64,000 bases of DNA from Diplonema papillatum (GCA_030068145.1 JAPJBO010000906.1:1-64000); one strand, 5' to 3'. Counted from the stretch's first letter, positions 9,693 through 20,574 are shown. The notes: generated by a model not told the origin, from the sequence alone. Numbers and translations are program-made.

Positions 9693-10210
9693 GCTTTCGC
9701 TTTTTTTGGTTTTCCTGGACCTTATACGTGCACGTTTTCGCTTTTTCAGAGTTAAGGTTGCTTTTCCTACTATTTCGTGTCACCGGCATTCAGCTTTCGT
9801 TTTTCCCCCTTCCTCCAGATTCACTCGAACACGGGCTTCGGAAATTCCCGGTGTTCCCCCTATTTGTGGCCCCTAACAACCGCCTCAGGCACATAGGTCC
9901 CCTAGAAAACTATTTTTTAGCGTTTATTGTGGGTTAGACTTCGGTTCGGTGTTTTTGGGTCTCCGGTTGACCAGCTTAAACTTGGCTAGCTGTAGGTTAA
10001 GTGTGCGAGGGATGCAGGCATAAATACGCACTTTTAACTACGGCTAGCCAATTTTGTAACTGTGTTGCGACCGACGGCAAGAAGGAATTCGCTTTGAATT
10101 TGGTCTTGGCCCCCCCACACGCATTTTTAGAGTGGAAGCTCGCTTGAAACTCCGGGGGTTTAAAGTCTCTGGGTGACCTTCGTTAATATGGGGTTTTTAG
10201 CGTTATTCGT
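9693..10210. other. No gene recognised; T-rich flank
   Basis: A pyrimidine-rich stretch followed by low-complexity text containing isolated copies of the phrase GTCTCCGGTTGACC, which belongs to the satellite that follows. No coding similarity is visible. Confidence 0.4.
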
Positions 10211-10626
10211 GTCGGTATTTCAAAGTCTCCGGTTGACCGTAGAGGCTTGGGTATGGAGGGGGTTGAGAAAAGTGAAAGGGTGCCACTCGTTTCGGGTGAT
10301 GTGTCGTTCCGTTGTGAAACCTTGTGAAGTCCCCTAACGCGTTTAGGGGGTGTTTGGGATTGGGTAGGGTGTGGTCGTTCTGCTACGGCGTGAAAAGCCA
10401 GGAAGTTTTAAGCGATTAGAAGGTCGATATTTCAGAGTCTCCGGTTGACGGTAGAGGCTTGGGTATGGAGGGGGTTGAGAAAAGTGAGAGGGTGCAGCTC
10501 GTTTCGGGTGATGTGTCGTTCCGTTCCGTTGTGAAACCTTGTGAAGTCCCCTAACGCGTTTAGGCTGTGTTTGGGATTGGGTAGGGTGTGGTCGTTCTGC
10601 TACGGCGTGAAAAGCCAGGAAGTTTC
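10211..10626. repeat. Tandem duplication, about 222-bp unit
   Basis: Unit 1 starts at 10211 (GTCGGTATTTCAAAGTCTCC) and unit 2 at 10433. They share long identical blocks such as GAGGCTTGGGTATGGAGG, GTGAAGTCCCCTAACGCG and TGCTACGGCGTGAAAAGCC. Small differences include an extra CGTTC in unit 2. Further degenerate phrases upstream at 9950-10180 suggest the edge of a larger satellite. Confidence 0.85.
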
Positions 10627-10700
10627 GACGCTAACCTTCGACCCTTGATTCTGTTCACCGGGTTGTTTTTAGAGAGAGCACGGTGGACTTACAGGGGTCC

Positions 10701-10789
10701 CTGTATGCTGTGGCTGTATGCTAAACTACCTGTATGCTACAGCATACAGCCTGTATGCTACAAGCATACAGCTGTATGCTGTGGCATAG
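10701..10789. repeat. Cluster of CTGTATGC / GCATACAG inverted motifs
   Basis: At least four CTGTATGCT motifs and two GCATACAG motifs within 90 bp can form several alternative hairpins, for example CTGTATGCTACAGCATACAG at about 10730-10750. A related CTGTATGCTGCAGCGTACGG motif occurs at about 42848. Function unknown. Confidence 0.7.
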
Positions 10790-11047
10790 CAGATTCCTGT
10801 GTTTAGCAGTGGTGTGGCGGCTTGCGCGCGCCAGAGATGGCACTAGGGCAGCGCTGGGCCGTGTATTGGCGTGTAAGTGGCATCCCCCTGCTTAGTTTAC
10901 GAAAACCTGTCGTTTACTGGCCATCTACGTACGCTACTATTTACATTCACTTGCGTGCTTACCAATCTGCCATCCATCACTGCTTCAGCTCATTGTGATA
11001 AACTCTAAAATAGTAAGAGTCAAAAAGAAAAAGAAAAAAGACAAGCA

Positions 11048-11986
11048 ATGTCAGCGAAGCAGCAGACACCAGAAGCTAAAGCGGGGAAGCGCAAAAGAGA
11101 AGAGCAGTCTTCCTCGCCCAAAGTGCCGAGGAACGACGCCATCAATGCCTTTGTGGCACTGTTCCTGAGAGAAGACCCGGAAGGTGAAATCCGGATGCCG
11201 GCTCTCAGGAGCACCATCGAGAAGATGGTTGCTGGAGCCAACAGCAGCAACAAGGACGGTGCCCTGCAGAAAGCGGTCACCGGCAAGTGGAAACCCGTCG
11301 AGATGAAGGCAACCGAGGTGAAGGAGATGCGGGAAGGGGGGGATGACCTTCCCTCGATTTACAAAGTGAGGGGGGCGAACGAAACCGTGTACCACGGTAT
11401 CTGCGTGCGTACAAGGGTTGACAAGCGAGCAGCCGGCTACAAAGCACATGCCGCTGTCCTCGAAAAGACCCTTCTGCCGGGCTATACCCTCGAAACCAAC
11501 GTCGCTGATATCTACCGCGGGGCGGTACAGCAAATTGCCCCCGGCGCGGAAGCAAAGAAGAAGTACCCCCTGCAAGTTCGACGAGGGAAGGTCGGCACCG
11601 ACTACGTCACCATCTTGGAGACGGGGTTGGGCTCCGTAAGCGATGAGGCCCCAAGCAGGACAGGGCACAAGGTGTCCCTGAGCATTGTAAGAGATGTGGG
11701 CGGGGACGCCGACATCGGATCTGGGACGTTTCCAGTCACCGTGAACGTCCCCCTGAAGTTCCGAGTGAGCCCGAACGCACCGCCAAAGGTCGTCGACAAG
11801 AACGGTGTCGTGTTGGTGTACGTGCCGCTTACGGAAGAAGTGGAAAAGGTTGTGACAGCGACCGTCGAGAGGGACGCGAAAACATGGGAGCTTCCCGTGC
11901 CGGAGTCAAAGACTGATTCGGACGGTGAAGGCCCGGAAGGTCCACCTAGAGGCGCCCTCTTCGACGATGACGACTCTAGTTCGTGA
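11048..11986 (+). CDS. 312-aa first ORF (gag-like, unknown family)
   Basis: ATG at 11048 follows an A-rich leader. The N-terminus is basic (Lys/Arg/Glu/Ser-rich, about residues 10-30) and the C-terminus acidic (GALFDDDDSSS). I recognise no domain. A second copy at 28404 conserves the protein-level sequence in its middle part. Its position upstream of a BED-like finger and RT suggests a structural, gag-like protein of the element, but this rests on position only. Confidence 0.6.
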   Translation: MSAKQQTPEAKAGKRKREEQSSSPKVPRNDAINAFVALFLREDPEGEIRMPALRSTIEKMVAGANSSNKDGALQKAVTGKWKPVEMKATEVKEMREGGDDLPSIYKVRGANETVYHGICVRTRVDKRAAGYKAHAAVLEKTLLPGYTLETNVADIYRGAVQQIAPGAEAKKKYPLQVRRGKVGTDYVTILETGLGSVSDEAPSRTGHKVSLSIVRDVGGDADIGSGTFPVTVNVPLKFRVSPNAPPKVVDKNGVVLVYVPLTEEVEKVVTATVERDAKTWELPVPESKTDSDGEGPEGPPRGALFDDDDSSS

Positions 11987-12294
11987 GATTTGCCCCCTCC
12001 CTGGCGGTACTATCTTCTTCTGACCATCACTCTTGCTGCTTTTCAATTGCTCGCAACCACCCGGTTCTCATCGTGACCTTTTCTATCGGGTTCGCTTTCG
12101 CATTGCGCAGTCTTTTCTGTGCTCCGTAAAAGCTTGCGCCAGGACTTCCTGCAGGGTCCTGTTCAGAACTTTTTTTTCCCCCCCTGCGGGTTTCCGCGGT
12201 CGCCATACTTTTTGGGATTTTCGATGGCGAAGAGGAGTTCAGCTTGTTGGTTTACAGTTTCTAGTCCCTTCCAGTTCAGTTAAACAACACCACG

Positions 12295-12620
12295 GTGCGC
12301 GAGAAGTGTTGGTCACGTGCATACGTGGCCCATGTTGAGGACACACGGTACCAGTGCAATCACTGCAAGGCCGTGTTTTCCGCAGCATCGATGAAACGGG
12401 TCAAGGATCACCTAGTCACTTGCTCGCGGTATCCGGAGACCGTAAGCACTTGGGCGCAGCACGAGCTGGACAAGGCAGCTGCAGATCTGAAGAATAAGGA
12501 AGACGAAACGACAGCACAGGGTGCGAAAATGAAGCAGACAGGGGAAGGAGGCTTTTTCTACGGCTTCACCCACACTTTTACGACCCTCCCACCACAGTCC
12601 CCCTCGGATACCTTCCGCCG
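12295..12620 (+). CDS. BED-type zinc finger segment, probably N-terminal part of the RT protein
   Basis: The frame at 12295 (GTG; no good ATG seen) encodes YQCNHCKAVF, then H...C spacing (KDHLVTC): a C-x2-C...H-x4-C finger as in BED or hAT-type DNA-binding fingers. An Ala/Lys/Glu-rich helix follows. The frame loses coding character near 12600, where the RT frame takes over, so one frameshift separates finger and RT. A pyrimidine-rich CCCTTCCAG precedes the finger and could be read as a splice acceptor; I cannot decide. Confidence 0.5.
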
Positions 12621-14141
12621 GAAACCAGAGGTCTCGTCCCGGCGGTCGGTGCTCCGAGGTCGGCGAAGCCGCTTGACGTCACGGCGGTACCTCCGATCGA
12701 CCTCCGTGCGCTCCGGGATCTCGCCAGGCCCGGAGCCCGGTTGCACAGCCTGCTCGACCTCCTCACGGACGGACACGCTTTCCGACGGAAGCTACTGGGC
12801 ACGCCGCTCGTGCCGGGTCGGAAGAGCGACGCGTTTGCGCACCATGCGGTGACGCTGGAGGGCGTCGGCTTTGTGGAACGCGTTCCCCGCTCGGAGCCGC
12901 TGAAGTGCGTACTGCCGGCGTTCGCTGTCGAGAAGGGGGAGCACCACTCCCGTGCCATCGTCGATGGCCGCCCGCTGAACGAGCTGATGGAGCCCCCGCC
13001 GAAGTTCAGCCTCTTGCGTGTCGACGAGGTCATCGCCAAGATGATGTCGAAGTCGCACGCAGTCGTCGTCGACCTGAAGTCCTACTTCTTCCAGTTCCCA
13101 GTGGGACGGTCGACGTCGGCTTTCTTCGGGCTCCGGACCAGGAGGCCCGACGGGGGCGTGGCTCTGTATCGGTGGCGCCGGCTTACGATGGGCTGGTCGT
13201 TCTCGCCCGTGATCGCACAGGACTCTGCGCTGGTCATCACGGAAACCGCCGGGGACGATAGGATAGTCTGGTACGACGACTGGGCCCTCGTCGGTGACTG
13301 TCCGGACGCGCTTCGCGCTGTGCGCGACCGAGTCCTGCGACGCGCCCGCAAGGTGTGCATGACGGTCAACGACGAGAAGTCCGTCCTCGAGCCCAGCTCG
13401 ACGCCGGTTGTCTTGGGAGTCGAGTTCGACCTCGCGGCGAAGAGATACCGGCTGAAGCAAGAGTGGGCGAGGAAGGCGCACCTCCTCTTTTGCTCGGTCG
13501 ATTCGACGCGGATGACTTTGCGTGGCGTTTGGAAGGTCGTCGGGACCGCTATTTGGGCGTGGACGGTGTGGGGCACGCCGCTCTGCAGGGTGAGCCCGGT
13601 GCTTGCGTGGATGGGAACCCTGGCGCACCAGGTCCTGACCGGTTCCCTGGGCTGGGAGTCGCTGGTCCGCGTGAGCGACGACGTTTTTCCGTTCCTTGCG
13701 GGAGTGAGACGGCGTCTGTCGGGCAACCGATGGGTCGTTTTCGACTCGAAGCAACGGGACACCCTCGTGGAGGCGTGGTCCGACGCCAGCATGCAGGGAT
13801 GGGCCTGGCTGGTGGGTTCCATGGCGATGTGGGGCCCGTGGAGGGATGTCCCGCAGCACATCTTCTTCGCTGAGCTGACGGCGGCGAAGTTCGCGATTGC
13901 GTACGCGGCTTCTCGCTCTCCGCTGTCGACGATCAGGATCTTCGTCGACAACTTGCCCGCCGTCAACTGCTTGAGGAACTGGAACTTCATCCTGTGCCAG
14001 GTCCGCGACGTCTTGGAGGAACACCAGTGCGTCCTCGAGACTGTATGGGTCCCGACTGCTGAGCAACTGGCAGACGTCTGGACGCGGGACCCATACAGGC
14101 AGGGCATCCAGCCGCCCCGGACCCCGTTCTGCGTTGCATGA
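12498..14141 (+). CDS. Reverse transcriptase-RNase H (DIRS-like)
   Basis: This frame is open from 12498 after a TAA at 12495; the first listed Met is later, but clear protein-like sequence begins near 12585. RT motifs: HSRAIVDGRPLNELM (fingers), VVVDLKSYFFQFPV (first Asp), MGWSFSPVIAQ, and IVWYDDWAL (catalytic YDD). RNase H-like part: EAWSDASMQGWAW (D), FFAELTAAKFA (E), FVDNLPAVNC (D) and QLADVWTR (D). It ends with TGA at 14139. RT and RNase H without an aspartic protease or integrase fits tyrosine-recombinase retroelements. Possibly functional apart from the upstream frameshift and the missing recombinase. Confidence 0.8.
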   Translation, partial: GRRNDSTGCENEADRGRRLFLRLHPHFYDPPTTVPLGYLPPETRGLVPAVGAPRSAKPLDVTAVPPIDLRALRDLARPGARLHSLLDLLTDGHAFRRKLLGTPLVPGRKSDAFAHHAVTLEGVGFVERVPRSEPLKCVLPAFAVEKGEHHSRAIVDGRPLNELMEPPPKFSLLRVDEVIAKMMSKSHAVVVDLKSYFFQFPVGRSTSAFFGLRTRRPDGGVALYRWRRLTMGWSFSPVIAQDSALVITETAGDDRIVWYDDWALVGDCPDALRAVRDRVLRRARKVCMTVNDEKSVLEPSSTPVVLGVEFDLAAKRYRLKQEWARKAHLLFCSVDSTRMTLRGVWKVVGTAIWAWTVWGTPLCRVSPVLAWMGTLAHQVLTGSLGWESLVRVSDDVFPFLAGVRRRLSGNRWVVFDSKQRDTLVEAWSDASMQGWAWLVGSMAMWGPWRDVPQHIFFAELTAAKFAIAYAASRSPLSTIRIFVDNLPAVNCLRNWNFILCQVRDVLEEHQCVLETVWVPTAEQLADVWTRDPYRQGIQPPRTPFCVA

Positions 14142-14253
14142 GGATCTTTACCTCGGAAGTTTTGTATTTACGCTCCTGATAGCGCTATTCTTTGCGAGAC
14201 CCGGAGGCAGCGGGATCTCAGCTCTTTGAGTTTCACGTCCAGGGATTTTTATT

Positions 14254-14511
14254 CCACATTCTCGCTTTCATTTCACCAACCCTGTGACAACTATCATCTT
14301 CACCGTTTCTGCCAACGCGACCTTTTCCGAGTTTGAATAGAGCATCTATTTGGTATCGGAAAGTAGGTGCGAGATCAGGCAAACCTTGTGCGCTAGCTTC
14401 GTTTAACCGTGAATCGAATAACCAGGGCTTACCCCACATTCTCGCTTTCATTTCACCAACCCTGTGACAATTATCATCTTCACCGTTTCTGCCAACGCGA
14501 CCTTTTCCGAG
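14254..14511 (+). repeat. Two 78-bp direct repeats, split-repeat arrangement
   Basis: 14254-14331 and 14434-14511 are identical except for one C/T difference. Both begin CCACATTCTCGCTTTC and end TTTTCCGAG, and both are preceded by a CCAGGG-containing stretch. Repeats immediately 3' of RT-RNase H match the internal repeats of Ngaro/DIRS elements. The matching upstream repeat was not found. Confidence 0.75.
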
Positions 14512-14996
14512 AGGAGGCTGAGATCAGAAAAGTGCAGGTGCCATGAAGGCAGGCAAGTACTGTTCGCGGGCTAGTTTTACTTGAACACACCATCCGCCGG
14601 AGGGGCTTGGAAGCGGTGGCCAGCCTGGTCGTCTCCGCTCGTCATTGCGGCGCGGACCTTCTTCGGTCGCTTCGGCGTCCGCGCGTTTTACCCCTGTCGG
14701 ATGCGGGCTTCGCACGGTGCAGCATCAGAAGCTGGAGTTGAAGAGAGTGTGCCCGAGTCACACCCGTGGCTGACACGAAACTAACGATTATGATGATGGG
14801 TGAGAGAGGGCCCTGTTTCCGTTGAACGCAGTGCTTGATCATTTTACGAGCTAAGCTGTATTCAGAACGCAAGAAAACGCCACGGTTTGCGCAGACGAGC
14901 TTCTCATTTCGTCCAACATTTTGTGTTTTGTACAAATTAAATAGGTGGCTCCTTCGACCGCGCACCTCCCGCTCACTCAGCCCAAGAGTCCCACAC
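14512..14996. other. No gene recognised
   Basis: Flank of the DIRS-like element. Short overlapping frames on both strands show no domain or bias. Confidence 0.4.
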
Positions 14997-15503
14997 ATGG
15001 CTACGGTAAGAAAAGGCGCAGCAGCGCCGGAATATAGCAAGACAGGTCAGCAATCAGCGGAGCGACCGAGGCGTTTTCCCTGGATATGGGTGGTTTGCAG
15101 CTTCTTTTGCGGCGTTGCAGTGGGACGGCCGGAAATATTGCCAGAGCGGCCCCCTATGCTAAGAGGGGTACCGCGAAATTGTACGCCAGTCAATACGGTA
15201 CTGTCAGCTGATACGGCACCGCCAGCCAGTACGGTACTGCCAGCTGGTACAGTGCTGGCAGTTGATACGGCACCGCCAGCCAATACGGTGCTGCCAGCTA
15301 ATAAGGAATTGTTCCACTTCACCACGCCGTCGGCGTCAGTCCTCAGCCATCCGCTGTATAAAAATCTCCCTGGCGAGGTACTGAACTGGGATCCCTACAA
15401 TAAGACGCTCAACTTCGACACGACGAAAGAAGGTGTCCAGCTGTCGCGCGATGCCCTGTACGTGGGAAAGAGGTTCCCCACGCCTGGACACAGTGGTGGA
15501 TAA
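14997..15503 (+). CDS. Small single-pass membrane or secreted protein, unknown
   Basis: I chose ATG 14997 (MATVRKG) because the next part is a positively charged N-terminus followed by a hydrophobic segment, WIWVVCSFFCGVAV, which could be a signal anchor. A repeat region follows, built on NTVLPA-DTAPPA-type decapeptides (about residues 65-105). An aromatic tail ends the 168-aa product. I do not recognise the family. The repeats come from a 30/60-bp minisatellite, so the open frame may be partly a repeat artefact. Confidence 0.35.
   Translation: MATVRKGAAAPEYSKTGQQSAERPRRFPWIWVVCSFFCGVAVGRPEILPERPPMLRGVPRNCTPVNTVLSADTAPPASTVLPAGTVLAVDTAPPANTVLPANKELFHFTTPSASVLSHPLYKNLPGEVLNWDPYNKTLNFDTTKEGVQLSRDALYVGKRFPTPGHSGG
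15186..15302. repeat. Minisatellite, 30/60-bp period
   Basis: Alternating CAGTACGGTACTGCCAGC and TGATACGGCACCGCCAGC motifs, about four half-units. GGTACTGCCAGC-like words recur in near-palindromic form. Confidence 0.7.
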
Positions 15504-17098
15504 TGCGGCAGGTGGCAATATGTGGGTGGGAAAACAGCGGATGTTGTATTTGTCGGAGCCAGAGGTGTGGATGCATTAGTTACAGGTGCCGAAGTAGGTG
15601 GCCGGTGAACGTCTCCGGGACTTCCATCGTCTCCACACAAACGTGGATCGGCATCTGCGTGCCGTCCACGGTGATCGTCCGGCAGCAACCTGTGCATAGT
15701 GTACTCAGCCACGAAGTCCCAACGCGATCTGTCTAACCGACGACTCACCGATGCAGTCGCTAAGCGATTCAGGAGAGCTTTCGGAGCAGCCGGAGAAACT
15801 CTCGTCTAAACGAGGCAGACAACGCGTTCCTCGAAGCTCAAGGCGGGCCGAGCGACAGGAGAACCTGGGGCCGTCGGGTGTCAGGCCTCGGCTCAGAGAG
15901 CGTGGCTTGACACTGGTACATCCTCCACATCGCGAGCGTTTTAGGCATTTGTTCATACCGCTTCAAGAAGAACGCAGCCCTTCACCTTTGAGCGGACTCA
16001 GCCAAAAGAGATCCATCCTCGTCTATGCCCGAAGTAGGGGGTCGTTCGCCTGACACCAAACAACAACGCGAGACACCTGGAAGTGCTCTGTAAGTGACGA
16101 ACATTAGAGTACTGCGTTGGAGCTAAGCGTAGGTGGTGTTTTCGGAGTTCTGCGAGGTGCGGGAATCCGAAGCCGACAGGTAAGAATTGTCGACCAAGAC
16201 GCAGGGCGTAACGCGTTCAGCCGAGCACCTCTGTTGAGTCGGCTGTGCCAACTAACAGGCCAGGGTCGTCACAATTCCCATCGGCTTGTCCCAGCACCTC
16301 AGTACCCGCTTTTTGTGCATTAGAAATCGCATATGAGTTTAAAACTTGCAACGTTGTCCATCTTTCGAGCACATGGCTCTCTTCGATTGAGACCACATGC
16401 TGGGGCGAGACCATACGGTATAGGTGCGCATGCGTTTGGCTAAAACAAACGAAACATCAACAAAATAAGTCGAATGGTCGGCAATCGGCAACAAAGACAC
16501 TCACACACAAGCAAACGTACAGCCACCACAGGAGATACAATCGCACACTAATATACGATACCTTTAAGGAATGGTCACCCGGAGACTATAAGACCCCGGA
16601 TCTCGAGGTGAACTTGCACTCTAAAACGAGTAGAGGCACATCCACATGCCAAAGGTTGCTGTGCATGTGCCTTCTCTCTGTCTCCAATCTGCGCTTATTT
16701 AGGTTCCACCGCATCCTGGATCATCAGAACTTTGAACGTGCAGACTTCGTGTACCGTATGCCAGTATGCGTATCGCATCTGTGATAGTGGCAGTACGTGT
16801 GCTTTTAGGCAGTTGACCGAGCTCCGAAGAGTTGGAGGGTGCGCACGAGGTTTTCATCCCATGGTCCAAACCGGATACCCAACGCCACCACCCATTGTCC
16901 CACCAGGATGTGCGTTTCAGCAGGAAAGGAAGGTCACAGCAAATGTGCATGTTGTACCGTCAAATGAAGCACCGAGCACGAAAAGAAAACGGGCGAAACG
17001 GGTGCTAGGAACCTCGCAATGAAAGTTTGTTGTGATCTCAGGAACAAAACTGACCGACATCAGCTGTTGAATATATATCCATGCGCTAAGCTCGGTGC
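15504..17098. other. No gene recognised
   Basis: About 1.6 kb with short frames on both strands. None shows a recognisable domain, composition bias or repeat. Confidence 0.4.
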
Positions 17099-17105
17099 AT
17101 ATTAC

Positions 17106-20100
17106 CAGGGTTTAAGTTAGGGCCGGTTTTCCGGTTTCCAAAACCGGCTTTCGGCTAAACCCGGTTTTGGAAAAAAAAAAAAAAAAGTGGAATTCGCCCC
17201 AGCCCGGAACCGGCTTGTTCACTACTACACTGCACTGCTGCAGTGCACTACTATTCTGCACTGCACTGCACTACATACCAGGGTGGGGGATTCACAAAGT
17301 CATGGCAAAGCGAACAGCGATCCAGGCGCATCTGGGCAGCTTCGGTTTCTCACGAAGGAAGATCAGGGGGACCGCCTCAGAGGAGCTGGGCGTTGACTAC
17401 AACGTTGAGTATGCAACATGGACAGCTGCTGGGTATCCGTGTAAGGATAGGTTCAGCAACCTGCACGCCTTTCTTTGCCACCAAGGAAGGGTTCGTCGTT
17501 TCGCGCACCATCAGCCACTGAACAACAACGTGCTTGTGGAGTGGATGCAAGAGTTCGACAAGCTCGCTGCCGAGGATGACGCGAAGCCTGAGCACAGCCG
17601 CAAGCCATGGACTGCGCTTGTGGCGGAATCGCGATCAGACGAGCAGCGAAGGCGCGCGGAGCGGGCGGCGGCGGCGCAAGTTGAGCAGGTCATTCCCATC
17701 GCCACGCAAGAAGCACCAGCTGCGGAACCTGCCCTTCCAGGAATTGCCATTGTTCAAGCTGAAATGAACAGGGAAGCTGATGAAGAACCGGATGCGGCGG
17801 TTATTGAGGCTGTCAAGAGTCGCAGTCGCAAGTCGGGGTACACCACTCGTGCTGAGCGGACGACGAACCCCTGTGCACATCCGACTCTGCACAAACACGA
17901 ACTCTATGCTTTCGTCGAAGACGTCCTCGTTCCGCAACGCTACGCTGCCCCTGCGTCAGGCGCACTGTCCTTTCCGCTCCAGGATGAAATCCCGCTCATT
18001 CCTCCCACGATTGCAAATGACACACGGCTGATGACCATGCTTCGAGAGAGTCATGCGTGGGCGAAACCGACTTCCGAGGGGCTTGTGTGTCGTGCGTGTT
18101 TTGCGGAAAGCGCAAGGGGTCCGTTTTCAGGGCGTGCTCTCCCTTGGAGGGAGGTCGCATGCCGCTTAACCTCGCGGGGCAAGGAACACACGAGCGGAAC
18201 GCGCTCAAAGCACAGCGAAAAGTGGCGTGACTGGCTCTCGAAGGAGCGATCCCTGCTTCAGTACGGCAACGCTGGTCGAATTCGTTCAACGGCCTATGAG
18301 CAGAAGTGGATTAACAGTCAAGTGAAGATGCTGATCAACACCCAGGTGCTCTGCCGTGTGTTCCATGACATCCAGTATTGCTGTTCTTGGAACCGGGCAC
18401 TGTACACGACCATGTCGCAGCTTCGGGAGCGTGACGGCTACACGGACCCGGAGTTGAAGGAGTTCACAGCAACTTACAACAACCTGACGTCATCCGACAT
18501 TGTCGCTGAGACGCTCAAGATCATGTGCCAGAAAACCGAAGCATCAACGCGTCAAAAAGTCCGTCAGTCCCCGTTCTGCAGCATCATAACGGACGAAACG
18601 CAAGACGTGACTCGCCTTTCGCAGCATGCCATCCTTGTTCGAGTTGTTAACCCCACGACGTTCGAAACCGAGGAGGTCTTCTGGAGGATTACTCCCTTGC
18701 GGGACGGCCAGTCAGCTGAGAACATCGCCAACTTACTTCAGCGGGAAACACAAGATCTTGGACCCGACTTCTGGCACAAGGTTGTTGCACTTGCTACTGA
18801 CGGATGCAACACCATGTCTGGTGGAAAAAAGGGTGTGCAACTGCGAATGAAGATAAGCAAGGCCCCATTTCCTCTGGGCTGGCTGTCGGGGGCATGCTTT
18901 GAACCTTGTCGCTGCTCATGTTGTCAAAGCCAACCCCACCATGGCAGAGTGCTACGAGATGGTCGCAAACACATACAACACCCTCTACCGCGGGCGAGGC
19001 GACAACACCGGCAAACTGCGCACTTTTCACGAATGCCAAACTGCTGTGACGGCTCTCGATGCATATGGCTTCTGGCGGGAGCGTGAACTCTGTGCAGTTG
19101 GAGATACCCGTTGGTGTTCGCATGAGCGGTGTGCTCAAGCCATCACATCGTGTCTCAAGGGCGTAATTCTCTGCTTCGAGAAACTCGAAAGCGAAAAGGC
19201 CGTCGAGATGCGGCAGAAATACCGCAACATAAGCAACCTCGTAGGGCTGTTCTTGATGGAGGAGGTAATGAACGTCATGGGAGCGTTCTCCCGCTGCCTG
19301 CAGTACCCCAAACTTTGTTTCTGCGACATAACAACAATTGCCAGGCACTACACCAACAAGATCGCGCGGCTGGCTGATTCTCCGCAGTCATTTCCACGGT
19401 ACTCCGGTTGTTGGGTTGTTATTAACGATGCTCAAAGCCAACAACAAGCCACCGCACAAACTGTTGAACACTACCATTCGGAAACTGGGGCACCGTTCCT
19501 GCGCGACCTGAAGACGGAGCTCTTGTCTCGCATGAATGAGTTCGAAACACTTGCTGCCTTCGGCATCTACGACCCTCGGAACCCCAACTACGACGACCTT
19601 GTGCTGGCAAGATCCAAACTCGATGTCTTGACGGCGCACTATTGCGAAGGAAAGAGTTTTCAGCTCATGCAGGATGATGGAAGGGTCGTCAACACAGCCG
19701 TTTCGCCACCATACTTCTCGTCTGAAGTGAAGGCCGGGCTTGAGGAAGAGCTGTGTCACGTGCTTCCTGCCATCAAGGAAACGGTACATTCCGTCGATCT
19801 GGCTGTGTGCTCGTTCTCAGAAATCATCCGTGCGTTCCTCCGGGAAACTGCAAATCGCTTGGCGTATCCGCATACCGCACGCCTCCTCACAATACCACTC
19901 GCAATACCTCTCACAACTGCTGGTGCTGAGCGTCTTTTCTCCAAGCTTCGCCTTGTGAAGGACCGACTCAGCAGCAGGCTGAATGATACGAGCCTTCAGG
20001 GGTACATGACCGTATCCACCGAAGGAAGCATCACCGCGGATGGCATTCCAAATGACGTTCTTTCCTCGTACGTAGAGACCTTTACTTCTGGGGAAAGAAA

Positions 20101-20574
20101 GCTTGCATATACGTCTCTCGAAGACCTCAAAGCTGCCCAAGAACACGCCATGACCCTGAGAAAGAGTTGTGAAAAGAGCTGGTGGATCTGATGACCAGCG
20201 GTATTGCTACACGTAAACAAAGATTCCGAAGCCATCGTCTACCTCCCTGTTTGGGTCTCTGCTGTTTCCTCCCCTGACTTGCAGTTTACTTGTTGCACCT
20301 GTAGGCTTCTCCCGTTCTCTGTTTTGCAACTGAGCGGGCACGCTTGGGCGCAGCGGCATGGTGTTACCACGTTGCAGCATCGCTGGTGAAATGGCGGGTA
20401 CATGTGTAGGGCAAGGAGGCGCGGCCGAAGGCCGATGCCGCCGCAGGCCGGAAACGTGGCCCCGGGGATGCGAATGAGGGCCGGGAACGCGTCCGAACCG
20501 CAGTGCAGCGCTGACAGGCAAAAACCGGGAAAACCGGGAATAGAGCTAAAAAGAAAATCCTAACTTAACCCCTG
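17106..20574 (+). mobile_element. hAT-superfamily DNA transposon with TIRs and target duplication
   Basis: The ends are imperfect inverted repeats: CAGGGTTTAAGTTAGG at 17106 and, on the minus strand, CAGGGGTTAAGTTAGG from 20574. The direct repeat ATATTAC flanks the element exactly (17099-17105 and 20575-20581). This is 7 bp where hAT usually makes 8, so an edge base may have changed. CCGG/AACCGG-rich subterminal motifs occur near both ends. Total length 3469 bp, within the hAT range. The transposase inside has one frameshift. Confidence 0.9.
17302..20191 (+). pseudogene. hAT transposase with a single frameshift
   Basis: ATG 17302 (MAKRTA) opens a frame that loses coding sense at about 18870-18900; the second frame from 18899 continues to the TGA at 20189. 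A finger-like segment (LVCRACF... then KHSEKW, near 18085-18230) fits the N-terminal zinc finger of ZMYM/DUF4371-like hATs. SIITDETQDV (about 18583) holds the first catalytic Asp. ALATDGCNTMSG follows, and DTRWCSHERC occurs after the shift. The C-terminal dimerisation block is clear (IPLTTAGAERLFSKLRLVKD, near 19910-19970). Everything except the shift looks preserved, so inactivation may be recent or a sequencing error. Confidence 0.85.

Larger units (their letters stand above)
11048..14511 (+). mobile_element. DIRS-like retroelement (312-aa ORF, BED-like finger, RT-RNase H, split direct repeats)
   Basis: Three collinear coding parts are followed by two 78-bp direct repeats (14254-14331 and 14434-14511) separated by 102 bp. 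RT fused to RNase H with a WYDD active site fits DIRS/Ngaro-like elements. The B1-A2-B2 style of internal repeat also fits. No tyrosine recombinase is visible in this copy. The upstream border is not defined. A second, split copy of the first ORF region is at 28404-29049 plus 42242-42620. Confidence 0.65.

Noticed and set aside
12792-14066. 424-aa minus-strand frame opposite the RT
   Set aside because: Antisense shadow of RT-RNase H in GC-rich DNA; Arg/Pro/His-rich with no domain.
17106-20574. Possible 8-bp hAT duplication using the outer neighbours of ATATTAC
   Set aside because: Adjacent eighth bases do not match in register; only the 7-bp repeat is exact.
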